This document shows, one piece after another, positions 1 through 10,487 of a stretch of 64,000 nt of DNA; position 1 is the first letter of the stretch, and every line of letters begins with the position of its first letter. The notes below the pieces were generated by a model. It was not told the DNA's origin and did not search any database. It saw nothing but the letters and a program-made list of their open reading frames with translations. The DNA is taken from contig NC_016131.3 in assembly GCF_000005505.3 (NCBI RefSeq), positions 42,989,355 to 43,053,354 of the forward strand, written 5' to 3'. This stretch comes from Brachypodium distachyon (taxonomy: Eukaryota > Streptophyta > Magnoliopsida > Poales > Poaceae). Position numbers and translations under genes: made by a program.

Positions 1-471
1 CCGGCCGTGGATGGAGGCGGATTTCGCCATGGTGGAGGTGCCGTTGATGATGTCGGCGACGCCGCAGCGGGGGGACATCATCTTGGTCACCGTGGAGGGG
101 TCCAGCTGGCCCGTGACGTCGAGCCCGAAGTTCTGCTGGTACGTCCTGATGGCCTGCTCCATGTCGGCGTCGAACATGTCGTTGAACTTGGAGTCGTTGG
201 ACGGCGGCGGCGTCGGGAGGTAGCCGAAGTGGCTCAGGTAGTCCTTGAGCTTGCCCAGGCCCTGCCTCTCGTCCCCGAAGTGGCACCCGGACAGGTTCTG
301 GAACGCCGACCATGGGTTGTGAGAAAGCAGAGGCTTGAGGTCGTCAGGATCTGGGAGACCGGACGGTAATGAGGCGGCGGACACCGTCGAAGCTTGCAAG
401 ACGACGAGCACCATGGCCGCCGCAGCGGCGAGGAGAACCATGAGACGGGACGCGCTGCTGGTGCTGGCCAT
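1..471 (-). CDS. Matrix metalloproteinase (MMP), N-terminal part, cut by window edge
   Basis: Reading down from the ATG at 471, the frame stays open to base 1 (157 codons). Residues 1-32 form a hydrophobic signal peptide. A peptidoglycan-binding-like prodomain follows (roughly 45-133). At residues 134-140 stands PRCGVAD, the cysteine switch that keeps plant and animal MMPs latent by binding the catalytic zinc. The catalytic domain with its HExxHxxGxxH zinc site must lie left of base 1, so activity cannot be judged. Plant MMPs are usually intronless, GPI-anchored or secreted zinc endopeptidases of about 350-390 residues acting at the cell surface in growth and defence. The start was chosen because it places the signal peptide at the N-terminus, with a TATA-like box about 60 bp upstream. 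The family call is secure; the exact paralogue is not. Confidence 0.9.
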   Translation of the reverse strand, partial: MASTSSASRLMVLLAAAAAMVLVVLQASTVSAASLPSGLPDPDDLKPLLSHNPWSAFQNLSGCHFGDERQGLGKLKDYLSHFGYLPTPPPSNDSKFNDMFDADMEQAIRTYQQNFGLDVTGQLDPSTVTKMMSPRCGVADIINGTSTMAKSASIHGR

Positions 472-527
472 TGTAGCTCTCGCCAAGATGGATGGATGGA
501 TGAAGCTAGGAAACAAAATCAACCCGT

Positions 528-537
528 GTTATAAAGC
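528..537 (-). promoter_or_regulatory. TATA-like box of the MMP gene
   Basis: On the minus strand the sequence reads CTTTATAAC, about 60 bases upstream of the MMP start codon. That would place transcription start near 500 and leave a leader of roughly 30 bases. The position fits a core promoter but rests on sequence appearance only. Confidence 0.4.
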
Positions 538-539
538 TT

Positions 540-1519
540 GACGAGTCCAAGGAAGGACTACTTGGTCAGCCGGCAGCCGCTCGCAGCCGGCTAAGAACAC
601 GCTTGGATGTTGGGTCCTTCTCCTTCTAGTAGTATTAAATCGTATAATGACTTGCAAAAGCTAATAATGCTGGGGACTTTGGTTGGGTCAAGACGGGAAT
701 TGGCCCCGTGATTGATTGTTCCATGTTGTAATAATCGTCAATACTGTGGTGATGTGCCTGGTGACCTGTTCCGGGGGGGAAGGTAGAAGGGGAGAAGTTT
801 CCCTCCACTCGGTTGGACTAGTTTTATGTTGGTTTGTGCAAGTTGTTGAAAAGATGTTCTCAGAAAGCAATGATGTGTCCATGTTAAATTGTGAATACGT
901 GGAAGCATGCGATTATAATATGCTGGTTTGACAGGGGATTTGGTTACTACCTAACAAGAGATGAATGGAAAGAGTCGTTGAAGTATGACAAGAACAACAA
1001 ATTGGCTATTGGTAATGGGAGTGAGCAAGTTGTATTTGTAGCAGTTGAGGACTTTGGCTCAATCCCCTTGTCCAGAATGTACATCGCCAGAAGACGATAT
1101 CTGTTGAGACAACTTCTATGTCATGATAGGGTTCTTCACTGAAATAATAAGCAATTCTACAGTGATGGGGACCAATGCCCATGTTTCCATGGAAACAAGA
1201 AATATGCCATTCTTGCATCTGCGAACAAGAATCATAGTGCCAGTCTAATTCATTTGAGATTACAATTTTATTAAGAACATAATTGATGTCAGGGTAGCAG
1301 AATAGATCTATCATGCTTCAAGAACAATCATCTTCCAGTGGGTGTTCTTCGGAGTGAGATCAGCCACAGTTCTCAGCTTTTGAGTATTGTAAATTGTGAA
1401 GTCTACAACAATGGCAGCGTGCCTCTCATAATGGTGTCTTCGAAGGAGTACCTGGATGACACCAACCGCATGTTTAACTTTTGAAAAACTGTAAAAAAAA
1501 TTGAATGGTGTGCCTTCCA
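540..1519. other. Intergenic region between MMP and RsmG
   Basis: This is the upstream region of the MMP gene and the 3' flank of the RsmG gene; both lie on the minus strand. Short open frames (for example 1006-1314 and 1311-1520, minus) show no family resemblance and no splice-phase continuity with a gene. The RsmG 3' UTR probably occupies its right part. I see no repeat or RNA gene here. Confidence 0.5.
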
Positions 1520-3754
1520 TTAAGGCAACCTAGGATTACCTGGATGCCGAGGGTATCTTCTTGGAGTACCACGTTCTTTTAGGTATACAACAGCCGTTCG
1601 TTGACCATGGGGTCCCATTGATTCAACTGTGAATGAAAAGAGGCACGGATTCATCCGTGAATGAAGAGAGCCCTATAGGGATGAACACGGATAATACTTC
1701 TATGTTTTATCACATACTGCATTCAACATACAACATGGATGTTGCAGTCATGAATTAGTAAACGGATCAGATCAATGGTTGCTTTACTCTTTGACGGTCA
1801 ATATGGATATCGAACAGTCAAGAAATCCTAAAGGGATGAGCACCAACATTGCGTCTATTCTTTGGTCAACATGGATATTGCACACAGACATGAATTAGTA
1901 AAACGTCAGATTATCAGTTCTACAACTGCGTCTACTATTTGCCTTCCACAATCCACAGTTTCTTGCAGGAACTCTTGCAGGAATGTACAAAAAATGTACT
2001 AAACATATAGAAATTGCGATGCTGATAAATACTACCGACTGTGATATATTTCAGAGAAACTTTAGTTCAGGGGATGCCAGCAAGTAAAAGAGGGAAGAAC
2101 CATTAAATGGCTAGTAGCTCTTTTCCCCTCTTTTTCCCCGTTTTGAAGAGGGTTACTAGCTGAATATTATGTACTCCTTTTCTTAGTTCTAACACGGACA
2201 TGGCTACTATCTCTCCTTTTCTTAGTTCTATTTCAGAGAGGTACTTGCTGAATACCATATAAACTGAGAATAATATTTAGAAACCTGCACGATAGCCTTT
2301 CACAATTTTCAAAGCTAATTCCGTCAAAAAAATCTTGAGAGCTGAAGAAAAAATATCGTACCGGTGCACAAATCTAGCATGGAGGCACCCAATGTATGAA
2401 CTGCAGCTTTTGCATTTCTTATTTCGTCCTGCCCAGCAAGATAGGAAGCAGAAGAAGCATAAGTTGCAGACAATATGTTTGTAAATTTAGCAGAATGCAC
2501 AGTAGGCTAATAACCAAGACTTACATGTGGATCGTGCCCTTTTGCAGCTATAAATAGACCACCAACACGGACCAATGGGAGGCAGTACTCAGCTGCAAAG
2601 GAAAAAAAAATTAGGATTGACTGTTATGAATTGTCTACTGATCGTCAAAAAACAAGGTTGTATGCATGATTGGATACCTAAAATTTTAAGTTCTGCAACG
2701 GCTCTTGCAGCTGCTACATCGAATGCCTCTCTGAAATCGTGACTTTGGCCAACATTCTGTCCTATAAGTGAATGTAAGAAAAATAATCAAAATATAACAG
2801 TCATAGATAAAGGTCCAAATGTTTTTGAAGAACAGATCTATTCCACCATCAAGCACATAAATATGTCTTGAATTGAGAATTTCCAGGTCGTCACTTCTCT
2901 GGTAAATTAGTAACTAAGCATACACTCAAGTTACAATTCCAACTCTAATAAAGTAAAAGAGAATCAAATTGTTTCGCAAAATCAATGAAATGCACAAAGC
3001 CTAATGCCCTAATCGATCACAGTATAAGGACAGCTTACCTCAGCTCGGTCACACAGCACATCCACATTTGACAGCTCCATGACCTCAACTGCATGCTCCA
3101 AGAACGTGCACCGCTTCCGCATCGACTCCAGCAGTGTAATTTTCCAGCCTGAAACAAAGCAATATAAACTCAAACTGCAACTGTCAACATAATAAACTTT
3201 TGTCAACAACGGTCACCAAATGCTAATGGTAAATAGCTGCGCCTGTGCTTGCTTACTTGGCCGCGCGACAGCAAGGATCAAACCGGGGAGCCCCGCGCCA
3301 GAGCCAACATCAATAAGACTGATACCACCCATGTCACCGCCGTGGGAGGTGGACTGGGCGCGGTATGCACGTTCTAGCGGTGGAAGCACGGCGAGGGAGT
3401 CCTCCACGTGGCGCGTCATGACCTCGGCCTCGTCGGTGACGGCGGTAAGGTTCATCCTCTGAACAGCGAAAACAACAGGTTAACAAAGGACGACCAATGG
3501 CAATGGGGTTTTAGGATGCAAGCCGGTCATCGAGGTTTAGAGAGAGAGACCTGGTTCCAGTCGAGGAGAGCGTCCACGTACAGGGTGACCTGGCGCTGCT
3601 GCGCCGGCGAGAGGGGTGTAGCGGAGGAAGAGGCGGCGGCGCTTGAGGTGGCGCGAAATTGGAGGAGGGAGCGGCCGACCTGGTGCTGCTGGCCAAGGAA
3701 GAGGCGAGGGAGGAGCAGGCGGCGACTCGCGCCGCTGCAGCAGCATAGCGACAT
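1520..3754 (-). CDS. Plastid-type 16S rRNA (guanine-N7) methyltransferase RsmG/GidB
   Basis: Seven exons join without a phase break: 3754-3551, 3458-3257, 3148-3039, 2756-2678, 2592-2525, 2428-2362, 1626-1520 (278 aa). Bacterial RsmG methylates G527 of 16S rRNA with S-adenosylmethionine; plant copies are nuclear-encoded organelle proteins. Residues 1-45 look like a transit peptide rich in Ser, Ala, Leu and Arg. Family marks in order are [13 protein letters not shown] (64-76), RHVEDSL (84-90), the SAM-binding loop [12 protein letters not shown] (116-127), [13 protein letters not shown] across the exon 2/3 join, the ARAVAEL segment in exon 4, and the [21 protein letters not shown]-terminus. The ATG at 3754 was preferred over an upstream in-frame ATG near 3958 because it starts the transit-like sequence and fits the family length. 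All donors are GT and all acceptors AG. It is divergent with the DUF716 gene, 389 bp away. Confidence 0.93.
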
Positions 3755-4143
3755 CCCTTGCGGCGGCGGCGGCGGAGCTTCGCGCGCGCCTGAGGCCTGA
3801 GGCAGTGGGGAACTGAGGATGGAGATGGGGTTGGGTTGTGTGCCGTAGGTACGTGTTCTTGTCCAGAATACGTAAGCACATGACTCCGTTTTCCTGGAGA
3901 AGAAACGAATTATAGCACGTGATGCCAACCGAACCGAACCAACCGAGCTGGCCTGCACGGCTCGTCAACCAACCGAACCAAGCTGTCCTTCCCGACGGAC
4001 CAAACCAACCGCCGCTGACTCCCACGCCGATCCGATCGTCTCCGTCGCTCCAAAAGCAAGTACTCGCTGCCAACCGGGCCACACCCCGGCATTGCTCAGA
4101 TCCACCGCCGGCCGAAACACTCGGCGCGGCACGCCCAGGACCC
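3755..4143. promoter_or_regulatory. Shared upstream region between RsmG (-) and DUF716 (+)
   Basis: The two start codons face away from each other across 389 bp, so this stretch must hold both 5' UTRs and promoters. No clear TATA box is visible on either side. The right half carries AACCAACCGAACC-type pyrimidine/purine strings that create a spurious in-frame extension of the DUF716 frame. A bidirectional promoter is an inference from spacing alone. Confidence 0.4.
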
Positions 4144-5055
4144 ATGGCGGGGCTCGTCGCCTACTCGGCCGCCGGCCTCGGCCTCCTGGCGCTGGCCGCG
4201 CTCGAGTCCCTCCCGCTCCGCCTCCCCCCGCTCCCGCTCGTCCCGCGCCGCCTCTCCACGCCGCTGCACGCCCGGCACCTCCTCGCGGCGCTGCTTTCCG
4301 CGCTCTGCCTCCTCTCGGCGCTGTTCTCCGCGCACCACCTCTCCCTCCCCACGCTCGGCGCCTCCGCGCTCTTCCTCCTCTACTCCCTCGCGCCGTTCGC
4401 GCCGCTCGCCGCCCCGCTGCCGCTGCCGCTGCTCGACCTCCTCCTCGCCGCGGCCTTCGCGCAGGAGCTCCTTCTCTTCGCGCACAGGCGGCAGTCCACC
4501 GCCGCCGGCATCGAGAACCGCTACTTCGACCTGTTCCTTGTCCCCATCACCGTCTGCCTCGGCGCCACCTTGCTCGCCGCGCACCGCCCGGACGCCGCGC
4601 CGCCTCGCCTCGCCCGCGCCGCGGGGTTGGCGCTGCAGGGCACCTGGATGATGCAGATGGGGTTCTCCTTCTTCACCAACGCCATCGCCAACGGCTGCAC
4701 GCTCCACGCGGAGAGCCGGGTGGACTACACCATCAAGTGCCGCACCCACGAGGACTACCACCGCGCGCGCTCCGTTGCCACGCTGCAGTTCAACGGCCAC
4801 CTCGCGCTGCTCGTGCTCGCTGGGGCGGCGGCCTACGCGGCCGTCCTCTCCTCTGCGAACAGTCCACCGAGCGGGTACAGGATGCTGGGAAAGGAGGTGC
4901 AGATGGAGGGTATGGCAGTGCCGTCGTCGCAGTTCACTCTCGATTCAGATGATGAGAAGGAAGATGAAGGGATCTCAACCCCAGCAGCGACCCCGGTGGC
5001 TAATGGGGTGCACTCCCATCACCAGATCACGTTGCACGCCCCTGAATCCAACTGA
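4144..5055 (+). CDS. DUF716 / TMEM45-like multi-pass membrane protein
   Basis: This is a single-exon gene of 303 aa in very GC-rich sequence. Six or seven hydrophobic helices fill residues 1-250, rich in Ala and Leu. The conserved family tract runs about residues 165-235: LALQGTWMMQMGFSFF, then a Cys/His-containing loop, YTIKC near 200, and YHRARSVATLQFN before the last helix. These match the plant DUF716 (TMEM45) family, called in places plant viral-response family protein; its biochemical role is not established. The C-terminal 55 residues are hydrophilic, with an acidic Asp/Glu cluster and a His-rich end. The ATG at 4144 was chosen because it immediately precedes the first helix. An open frame continues upstream to 3919 but encodes low-complexity, non-family sequence. 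Confidence 0.88.
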   Translation: MAGLVAYSAAGLGLLALAALESLPLRLPPLPLVPRRLSTPLHARHLLAALLSALCLLSALFSAHHLSLPTLGASALFLLYSLAPFAPLAAPLPLPLLDLLLAAAFAQELLLFAHRRQSTAAGIENRYFDLFLVPITVCLGATLLAAHRPDAAPPRLARAAGLALQGTWMMQMGFSFFTNAIANGCTLHAESRVDYTIKCRTHEDYHRARSVATLQFNGHLALLVLAGAAAYAAVLSSANSPPSGYRMLGKEVQMEGMAVPSSQFTLDSDDEKEDEGISTPAATPVANGVHSHHQITLHAPESN

Positions 5056-5303
5056 TGGAGGTGGTATTGGGGTGGTTTTGTTGTAGAATAGTCCACTGGA
5101 GGTGGAATGGTGGATACCTGCAGAAAGAATGATGAGGCATCGTGTTTGTGTGTTCTGATACTTCATTTCAGTATGGTACTCTCTTTCCCATACTTGAGAT
5201 CCTTATGCGTGAGTAGGGATCTTGCACAATTTGATATGCACACATTAAACTTAGCTTTTGTACACTATTGTAATGTGGTCGGTCAGATAGTTCTTTTGGA
5301 AAT

Positions 5304-5309
5304 AATAAA
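5304..5309 (+). terminator. Possible polyadenylation signal of the DUF716 gene
   Basis: AATAAA lies 249 bases after the DUF716 stop codon, in T-rich sequence. The distance is normal for a plant 3' UTR. It has no further support. Confidence 0.35.
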
Positions 5310-5705
5310 GATAGCTAATGCTTAATTTGACAGCAAAGCATTTACTCTATTTAGCACTGTGTGTGACCAGCTGTTATCTGCTTCAATCTTTTGAACTTTT
5401 AGTAATTTTGTATGTTCCTTCATACTGCGGCATAAGTATTAGGGTAGTAGACTGAAGTAAATATGGGTAAACCAATGAGATTGAGTACCCTTTGGCCAGT
5501 AGTACACTCAAGCAGAAGCCGGAAATCTGCAATCCAAATCCTCAACTCTTCTGCAGCTCTGCTCCATTTGTTCTATTCATTCTTGACTCCTCTCACTGAG
5601 AGTGCGCAACTTTATACTGTTTCATAGAAGTTGTTTCTATCTGTTCGGAGCCATTTCAATGCTGAGGAGTTACATGTTTCTTCAAGTGAAGGGGATATCA
5701 CACAG
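5310..5705 (+). other. Gap between DUF716 and the unrecognised gene
   Basis: This stretch should contain the 5' part of the next plus-strand gene if that gene is whole. A 54-codon frame opens at 5464, and a coding-looking segment runs 5628-5710 after a TTTCATAG acceptor (KLFLSVRSHFNAEEL...). Neither joins the next exon in phase: the second meets a TAG at 5711-5713. No convincing start codon was found. Confidence 0.4.
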
Positions 5706-8700
5706 CTCAAGTAGAGGTAATCATCGTGTTTAATGAATTGGTGACAGTTTGTGGCCAAAGATTTGGTTTGAGAAGCACTTGGGTGATAGGACCATCAGGC
5801 GTGCACATAACTACTGTTTCAGATCCATTGGGAGTAAAACCTTCAGCCTTCGAAACTCCAAGGAAGAGGGCACTACAAATTGTCGCACTTAAATGTTTTA
5901 ACTCCACAGCAGTGAAAACATTTAACTGCTGTGGCTCTCTCTTTGCTAAATTGTTCTTTCTTGTAGGTGATTCGATGCAGGATGAATGCTGATAATTGTG
6001 TTAGATCTTTTTTGGATGGACTGGTGGCCCCAAGTTTCGAAGCCATTCGAAGCGAGGATTTTTCTGCAGAACTTGCTGCAAGGACCATAGCTCAGGTGAC
6101 CATGTTTGCACTAAAGTACTAAACAATGATGGTCGTCATAGTATATGAGGTTGTCTATCATGAATCTAGCATCCATTTATCACCTTCCATCAGAAACAAG
6201 TCGGCTGAAAACTGGTTTTTGGTTTTCTTCTGCTTGAAGTCATGGACATTCTTGTTCATTGATCTTCTAGTTCCTTGTGTATATGATTTGTGTTAGTTAC
6301 TTTCAGTAGAAGAATCGGTTTAGTGTAAACAAAGTTTGAAATTCTCAATTCTGTTAGTATCTATCTCAAGTTGGATATCCATCTTTAGTGAGTTAGGTTC
6401 ACACTACCCTTCGAATCCCCATGCTCTTTGGTAGGAAGTTTCTTTTAGCAATCCCTTAAATAGTATTACCCTTGAGAAAATGTGCTTAAACTTATGTGAA
6501 TTTTCTTCATCAATCAAGATTTTGGATCCTTGCTATCCGTAATTAAAAATGTGGACAAAACCTGAAAGTATTGTTCATCAATTTGTCTTCACCTGTGGGA
6601 ATGCCATGCATGTGGACCCAAGAATATTAACAACAAAAGAACGCTAGCTATTCTTTGCATTCAGCATATGCACAGTAGAAGTTGAGGACATTATCTTATG
6701 CAACTATCACACTTTCGATGTTATATTTGCAGAAATAAATCAAAGGTTATTTCTTCTTGATTAAACAAACCGCCTCAACACACTAGAGACTGTTCAGGGC
6801 TATTCCTGGGCAATTTCCGGTGAGACCCTTTTACCCTGGTAACACTTGATTGTTTACCTCAAAGGCTGGCCACCAAATTTTTTTGTGCAATTAGCAGATG
6901 TTTAGTCGGGATGAGCTACCCTGTATCTATAAAAAGACAAATCTGTTGTGTTGTGTACCAAGAGTTTCTTTTCTCTCAAGTTCAATTCTTGCTTTGAAAA
7001 GAAAAGACTAAAAAGAAAAACAGGCCAATTTGTTCTTTTTCCTGCCTTGAACTAGTTGGGACCTGTTTTTAATATGTGAATTATCCCTAATTCTTGTAAG
7101 ATATTAAATGTTTCATGTGATATTCCTGGGGAATACCTGTGCTCCAAGCAAGCCACTATTTCCAAAGTAATATAGTGCAGGGACAACTAGTGGCCATCAA
7201 AGAGATAATGTATGTCCACTGGCTTCTTCTTTCTTACACGAGGCATGAAGCATAATTTTCTTTAGTTGTTCATTTGGAGGGTGGACGTGAAGTAATTGTT
7301 TGTATGGGCCTAACTAGATGGCTGGGAATCCTAACGCAGGGAGCATCTTGAAGGGAACTTTCACTGGAGGACTGCTCTTGATAAATTAACTGAACACTGG
7401 CTAGGGAGGTCAAGTGAGATATATTTTTAGAGAGAATTAATATACGACATATTTGAAACTGCTACAGGTATGCGAATGATGCACACTTACTTTCGCATCG
7501 GAGGAGTAGCCGCTGATCTACCTTATGGATGGATCGAGAAATGTATAGATTTCTGTGATTTTCTGAAATCCGAATTTCTGAAAAATGGGTAGGATAAACA
7601 TTAAACATGCAACTGAAATGACAAAACCTGAAATAAAGTAACCTTCGATTGGTGTTTCAACAGTAAAAGGTAAACTTCACTTTTACACTCGTCGTTTCTG
7701 CTGGGGAAAGGATAATTAGAACAAGACGAGGTCTGTCAAGTAGGCCAGAAATGCAGATACACATCAACAGATGTACCTAACATGTATTTGCCTTGCCAAT
7801 TTGGTAGTACATGCAGCTTCTTTTCTTTCTTGGCTCTTTCCTCCCCCACTTTCCACCAGCATGTCCTCCACCAAAGCTGAGAGATTGCTCGCTGTGGTCT
7901 GTTCTTTTCTCTATGTGCAGATCACCAGTTGCCGCTTTCATCAATGCAAATGTACGGAAGAAACAAGGTCATACACTTTGCCATCAATGTCAGGATTGTT
8001 CATTTCCCTAAATTTTAGGGACAGTGCAGTAGCAATATTGGTGTCCCGCGACAAATAGGCTGGATGTGCAAGTTGTACCACGAGTCTGCCAAGTCATGTG
8101 TGTTATCTGCTGCTGTCGTTTGCAAGTTGCCTAGCAGATTTGATCATTTGTTGTTAAGCAAAAAGTATTAAAGCCTGCAGAAATGAGGAACCCTCCCCTT
8201 TTGAGCTGTGTTGGCTGCTTTAGATACAACTTTCATGGATAGAATTTACTTGTCAAGAGCCAAGCCAACAGTAGTTTCTTTGAAAAATCAGCAGGCTGGA
8301 AAGGAATGTGTCAGAATTGAGAGACAACTATGTTCATAGATAGTACTGGTAGCTTGTTCTTTTCTGGCCAGTTGTTCAGTTGAACTGTTCATGTTTCGCT
8401 TTACCTGCTTCTTGCTTGTGATATACACTCCTGCTTTTTCCAACATAGAACACTATTCTTGATGAGCTAGGCATGGTGTCTCTAAGCAAATGGCCTTCTG
8501 TTTCAGGAACCAAGGTAGCCATGAAGCTGGGCTTTTTCTGTGAGCACTGCGATCTTATTCATTCTTGTATGATTGCACCAGCCATGCAAATGTTTCTAAA
8601 AGGCTCCATATGAGTACTTTCTTATATTCATAGTTGATTGTATTTTACATAACTTCTAAGTAGATAAGTTTTATCATGTTATTCCTATTGGTCTTAGCTG

Positions 8701-9242
8701 CGAATTTGTTGTGCTCGAGTAAAAAGATCTGAATCCTAGAGATAGGAATACACTGAATGTGAGTGCACACCAGATTTTCCTGTTGATACAGTTGGCTTTT
8801 CTCTTTAACAGTGGTCCCAGTTCTTGTATGGTTATCCTATCTCTGTTGATGTTACATCATGTTTTTGGTCTTTGGTGAAACGATCCACAGAGCAACATGC
8901 TAAGTGGCTGTCTGCCTCTTGCAAACTGAGAGAACGATTGGCCTTCTCAGGTGGGTCTTGTTTGGTTGTCTCTAGTCCCTACTTCAGTAGTAGTAGTAGT
9001 ATTCTTCTTCTCAGAACCTACTATTGTCTTTGAAAATGACTTTAGGCCATAGACCAGTTCAAGGTCCAGGCTTGGACTATTCACGTTTCGGGTTTCAAAT
9101 TAGTTTCTTTTTCATAATTTTCTTGCAAAACAAAATATATTTTTCTTAATATATTATTATAGGTTTCAAGCTGGATCTGCGGGCCAAATACTTGGACCCA
9201 AGTTCCATTCGGAGCCTCAAAAGGCTGGACAGGCAGCCATGA
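5706..9242 (+). CDS. Unrecognised multi-exon gene, 5'-incomplete (possible remnant)
   Basis: Five segments look like real exons because phases agree and each is bounded by AG and GT: 5706-5911 (206 nt; left edge tentative), 5967-6095 (43 codons, 0/0), 8449-8514 (22 codons, 0/0), 8812-8950 (46 codons plus 1 nt) and 9163-9242 (2 nt plus 25 codons and TGA). The joined product is about 204 aa. It contains [19 protein letters not shown], then [55 protein letters not shown] and a basic C-terminus SLKRLDRQP. It is soluble-looking and helix-prone, with no signal peptide or membrane span. I do not recognise the family. The third intron-like gap (6096-8448) is long and contains an ndhH plastid insertion. 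No start codon or N-terminal exons were found, so this is either a gene with missed short exons or a 5'-truncated relic. The exon chain is moderately secure; function is unknown. Confidence 0.5.
7417..7565 (+). other. Nuclear plastid DNA (NUPT): fragment of chloroplast ndhH
   Basis: From 7431 the plus strand reads [18 protein letters not shown], then an [17 protein letters not shown] stretch. This is the well-known internal region of plastid NADH dehydrogenase subunit H (ndhH). It differs from the usual grass plastid sequence at several residues (for example DIFETATG where DLFEAATG is expected, and EKCIDFCDF where DKCLDFCDY is expected). The reading frame has no ndhH start or end, and similarity stops near 7565. 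This is an old transferred fragment inside an apparent intron, not a working gene. Confidence 0.8.
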
Positions 9243-10487
9243 ACAAGTCTGAAGTGCAGCAGCACCTGTATAGAATATGAACAACTTTATGTATGTGTGG
9301 TCAGTTGCAGAGTGCAGTTGCCGCAATACATCACTATGAATGGATAATATAGCTAATCCTGTCTTTGTAATATCACTATATTTGTGAATCCTTCTAAGTT
9401 TGCAGGTTGTATGGCTGTGTGCTTCAGGCCACTGTTGCTGATGCCGAGTGGGACTGTTAGATAAGACAATGCATTTCACTCAAAGTTTCCCGGAGACAAC
9501 AACACGGGTGCTAGGTTTATTCCTTATAACTTTACTCCCAATTGAATTGTGCCTCAAGAATTTTGTGCGTGTGAGATATGCCGTACATTGATGTGGCTGT
9601 CTGTTGCATAGCTGTCTGGTTTTATGCAGGAGCACATTCGTGCTACTGTATTATCCCTTAAATTTTGGGTGGAGGAAATATCTCCATGGTTGATAAACAA
9701 AGCGTAATACATGGTTTCCTTTAGCTTGTTAATTAGTTATCAGTTATCACTCCCAAGGGATAATGATGTTTGCAATGCTGCTGCAAGGAGCTGATGAACC
9801 TTATCAGTTATCACTCCTAAGTGAGCTGCACATGGAGAAAAGATCGGATCAGACAGTCCAAGTGATTATCTCAGCTTTGATGGAAGAACATGCATGGTGG
9901 AAGGTGTGGGCGGAAAGGTGTCCGCCGTGGACAGGAAGGAAGCTGCTTGTACTCCCAACCTAACAAGGCAGATCCATGTTAGCCTGTTAGGTACTCATCC
10001 CTCTTGATGTTTGCTGCATTTCTGGCCTACTTGACTCATCTTAGAATTACTTTTTACTTCTGTCAGCAATAAAGAACGACTGCATAAAGGGCTATCTAGC
10101 ACATGATTTTAGTTTTGACCGCAAGCATTTTTTTGACACGAACATTTTACCACTTCGTGCTTGTAATCTAACACATTCATCCTTCCAAAACAAAGAAAAA
10201 TCTAAAGCATTCTAGACCACCTTTTCCCCTACTTAAGTACCTGTCAGTTGAATTTTCTGCATCGCATTCTTTTTGAAACTTTCTGAAACACATCAATTAC
10301 AAGACCAAAAGAATCCGTTTAGGCCACTTGCTGATTTTCTATAAAGATGCGTCACTCGTCAGTCACGACTGCAGTTTATTATAACCCCCTGTGTGTCGTC
10401 TGTGCTTCCATGCAGATTGCTGCTTATCTTACACATCTCATTTGCTTTGCAGGATTGCAGTGAGATCTTGTCTCCTATTATTAATCC
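9243..10487. other. Intergenic region before the WD40 gene
   Basis: The left part is the 3' flank of the unrecognised gene and the right part is the upstream region of the WD40 gene. Small open frames (9763-9963 plus, 9081-9479 minus) lack family features. I see no transposon ends, RNA gene or clear TATA box. Confidence 0.4.

Noticed and set aside
3537..4145. 202-codon minus-strand frame over the RsmG first exon
   Set aside because: Shadow frame in GC-rich sequence; RsmG motifs are in another frame with consistent splicing.
7180..7208. [10 protein letters not shown], resembling a kinase ATP-binding lysine motif
   Set aside because: Only ten residues, with no other kinase motif nearby.
7343..7414. 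Coding-looking segment [21 protein letters not shown] with AG and GT edges
   Set aside because: Its phase does not fit the exon chain on either side and no homologue is recognised; kept out of the gene model.
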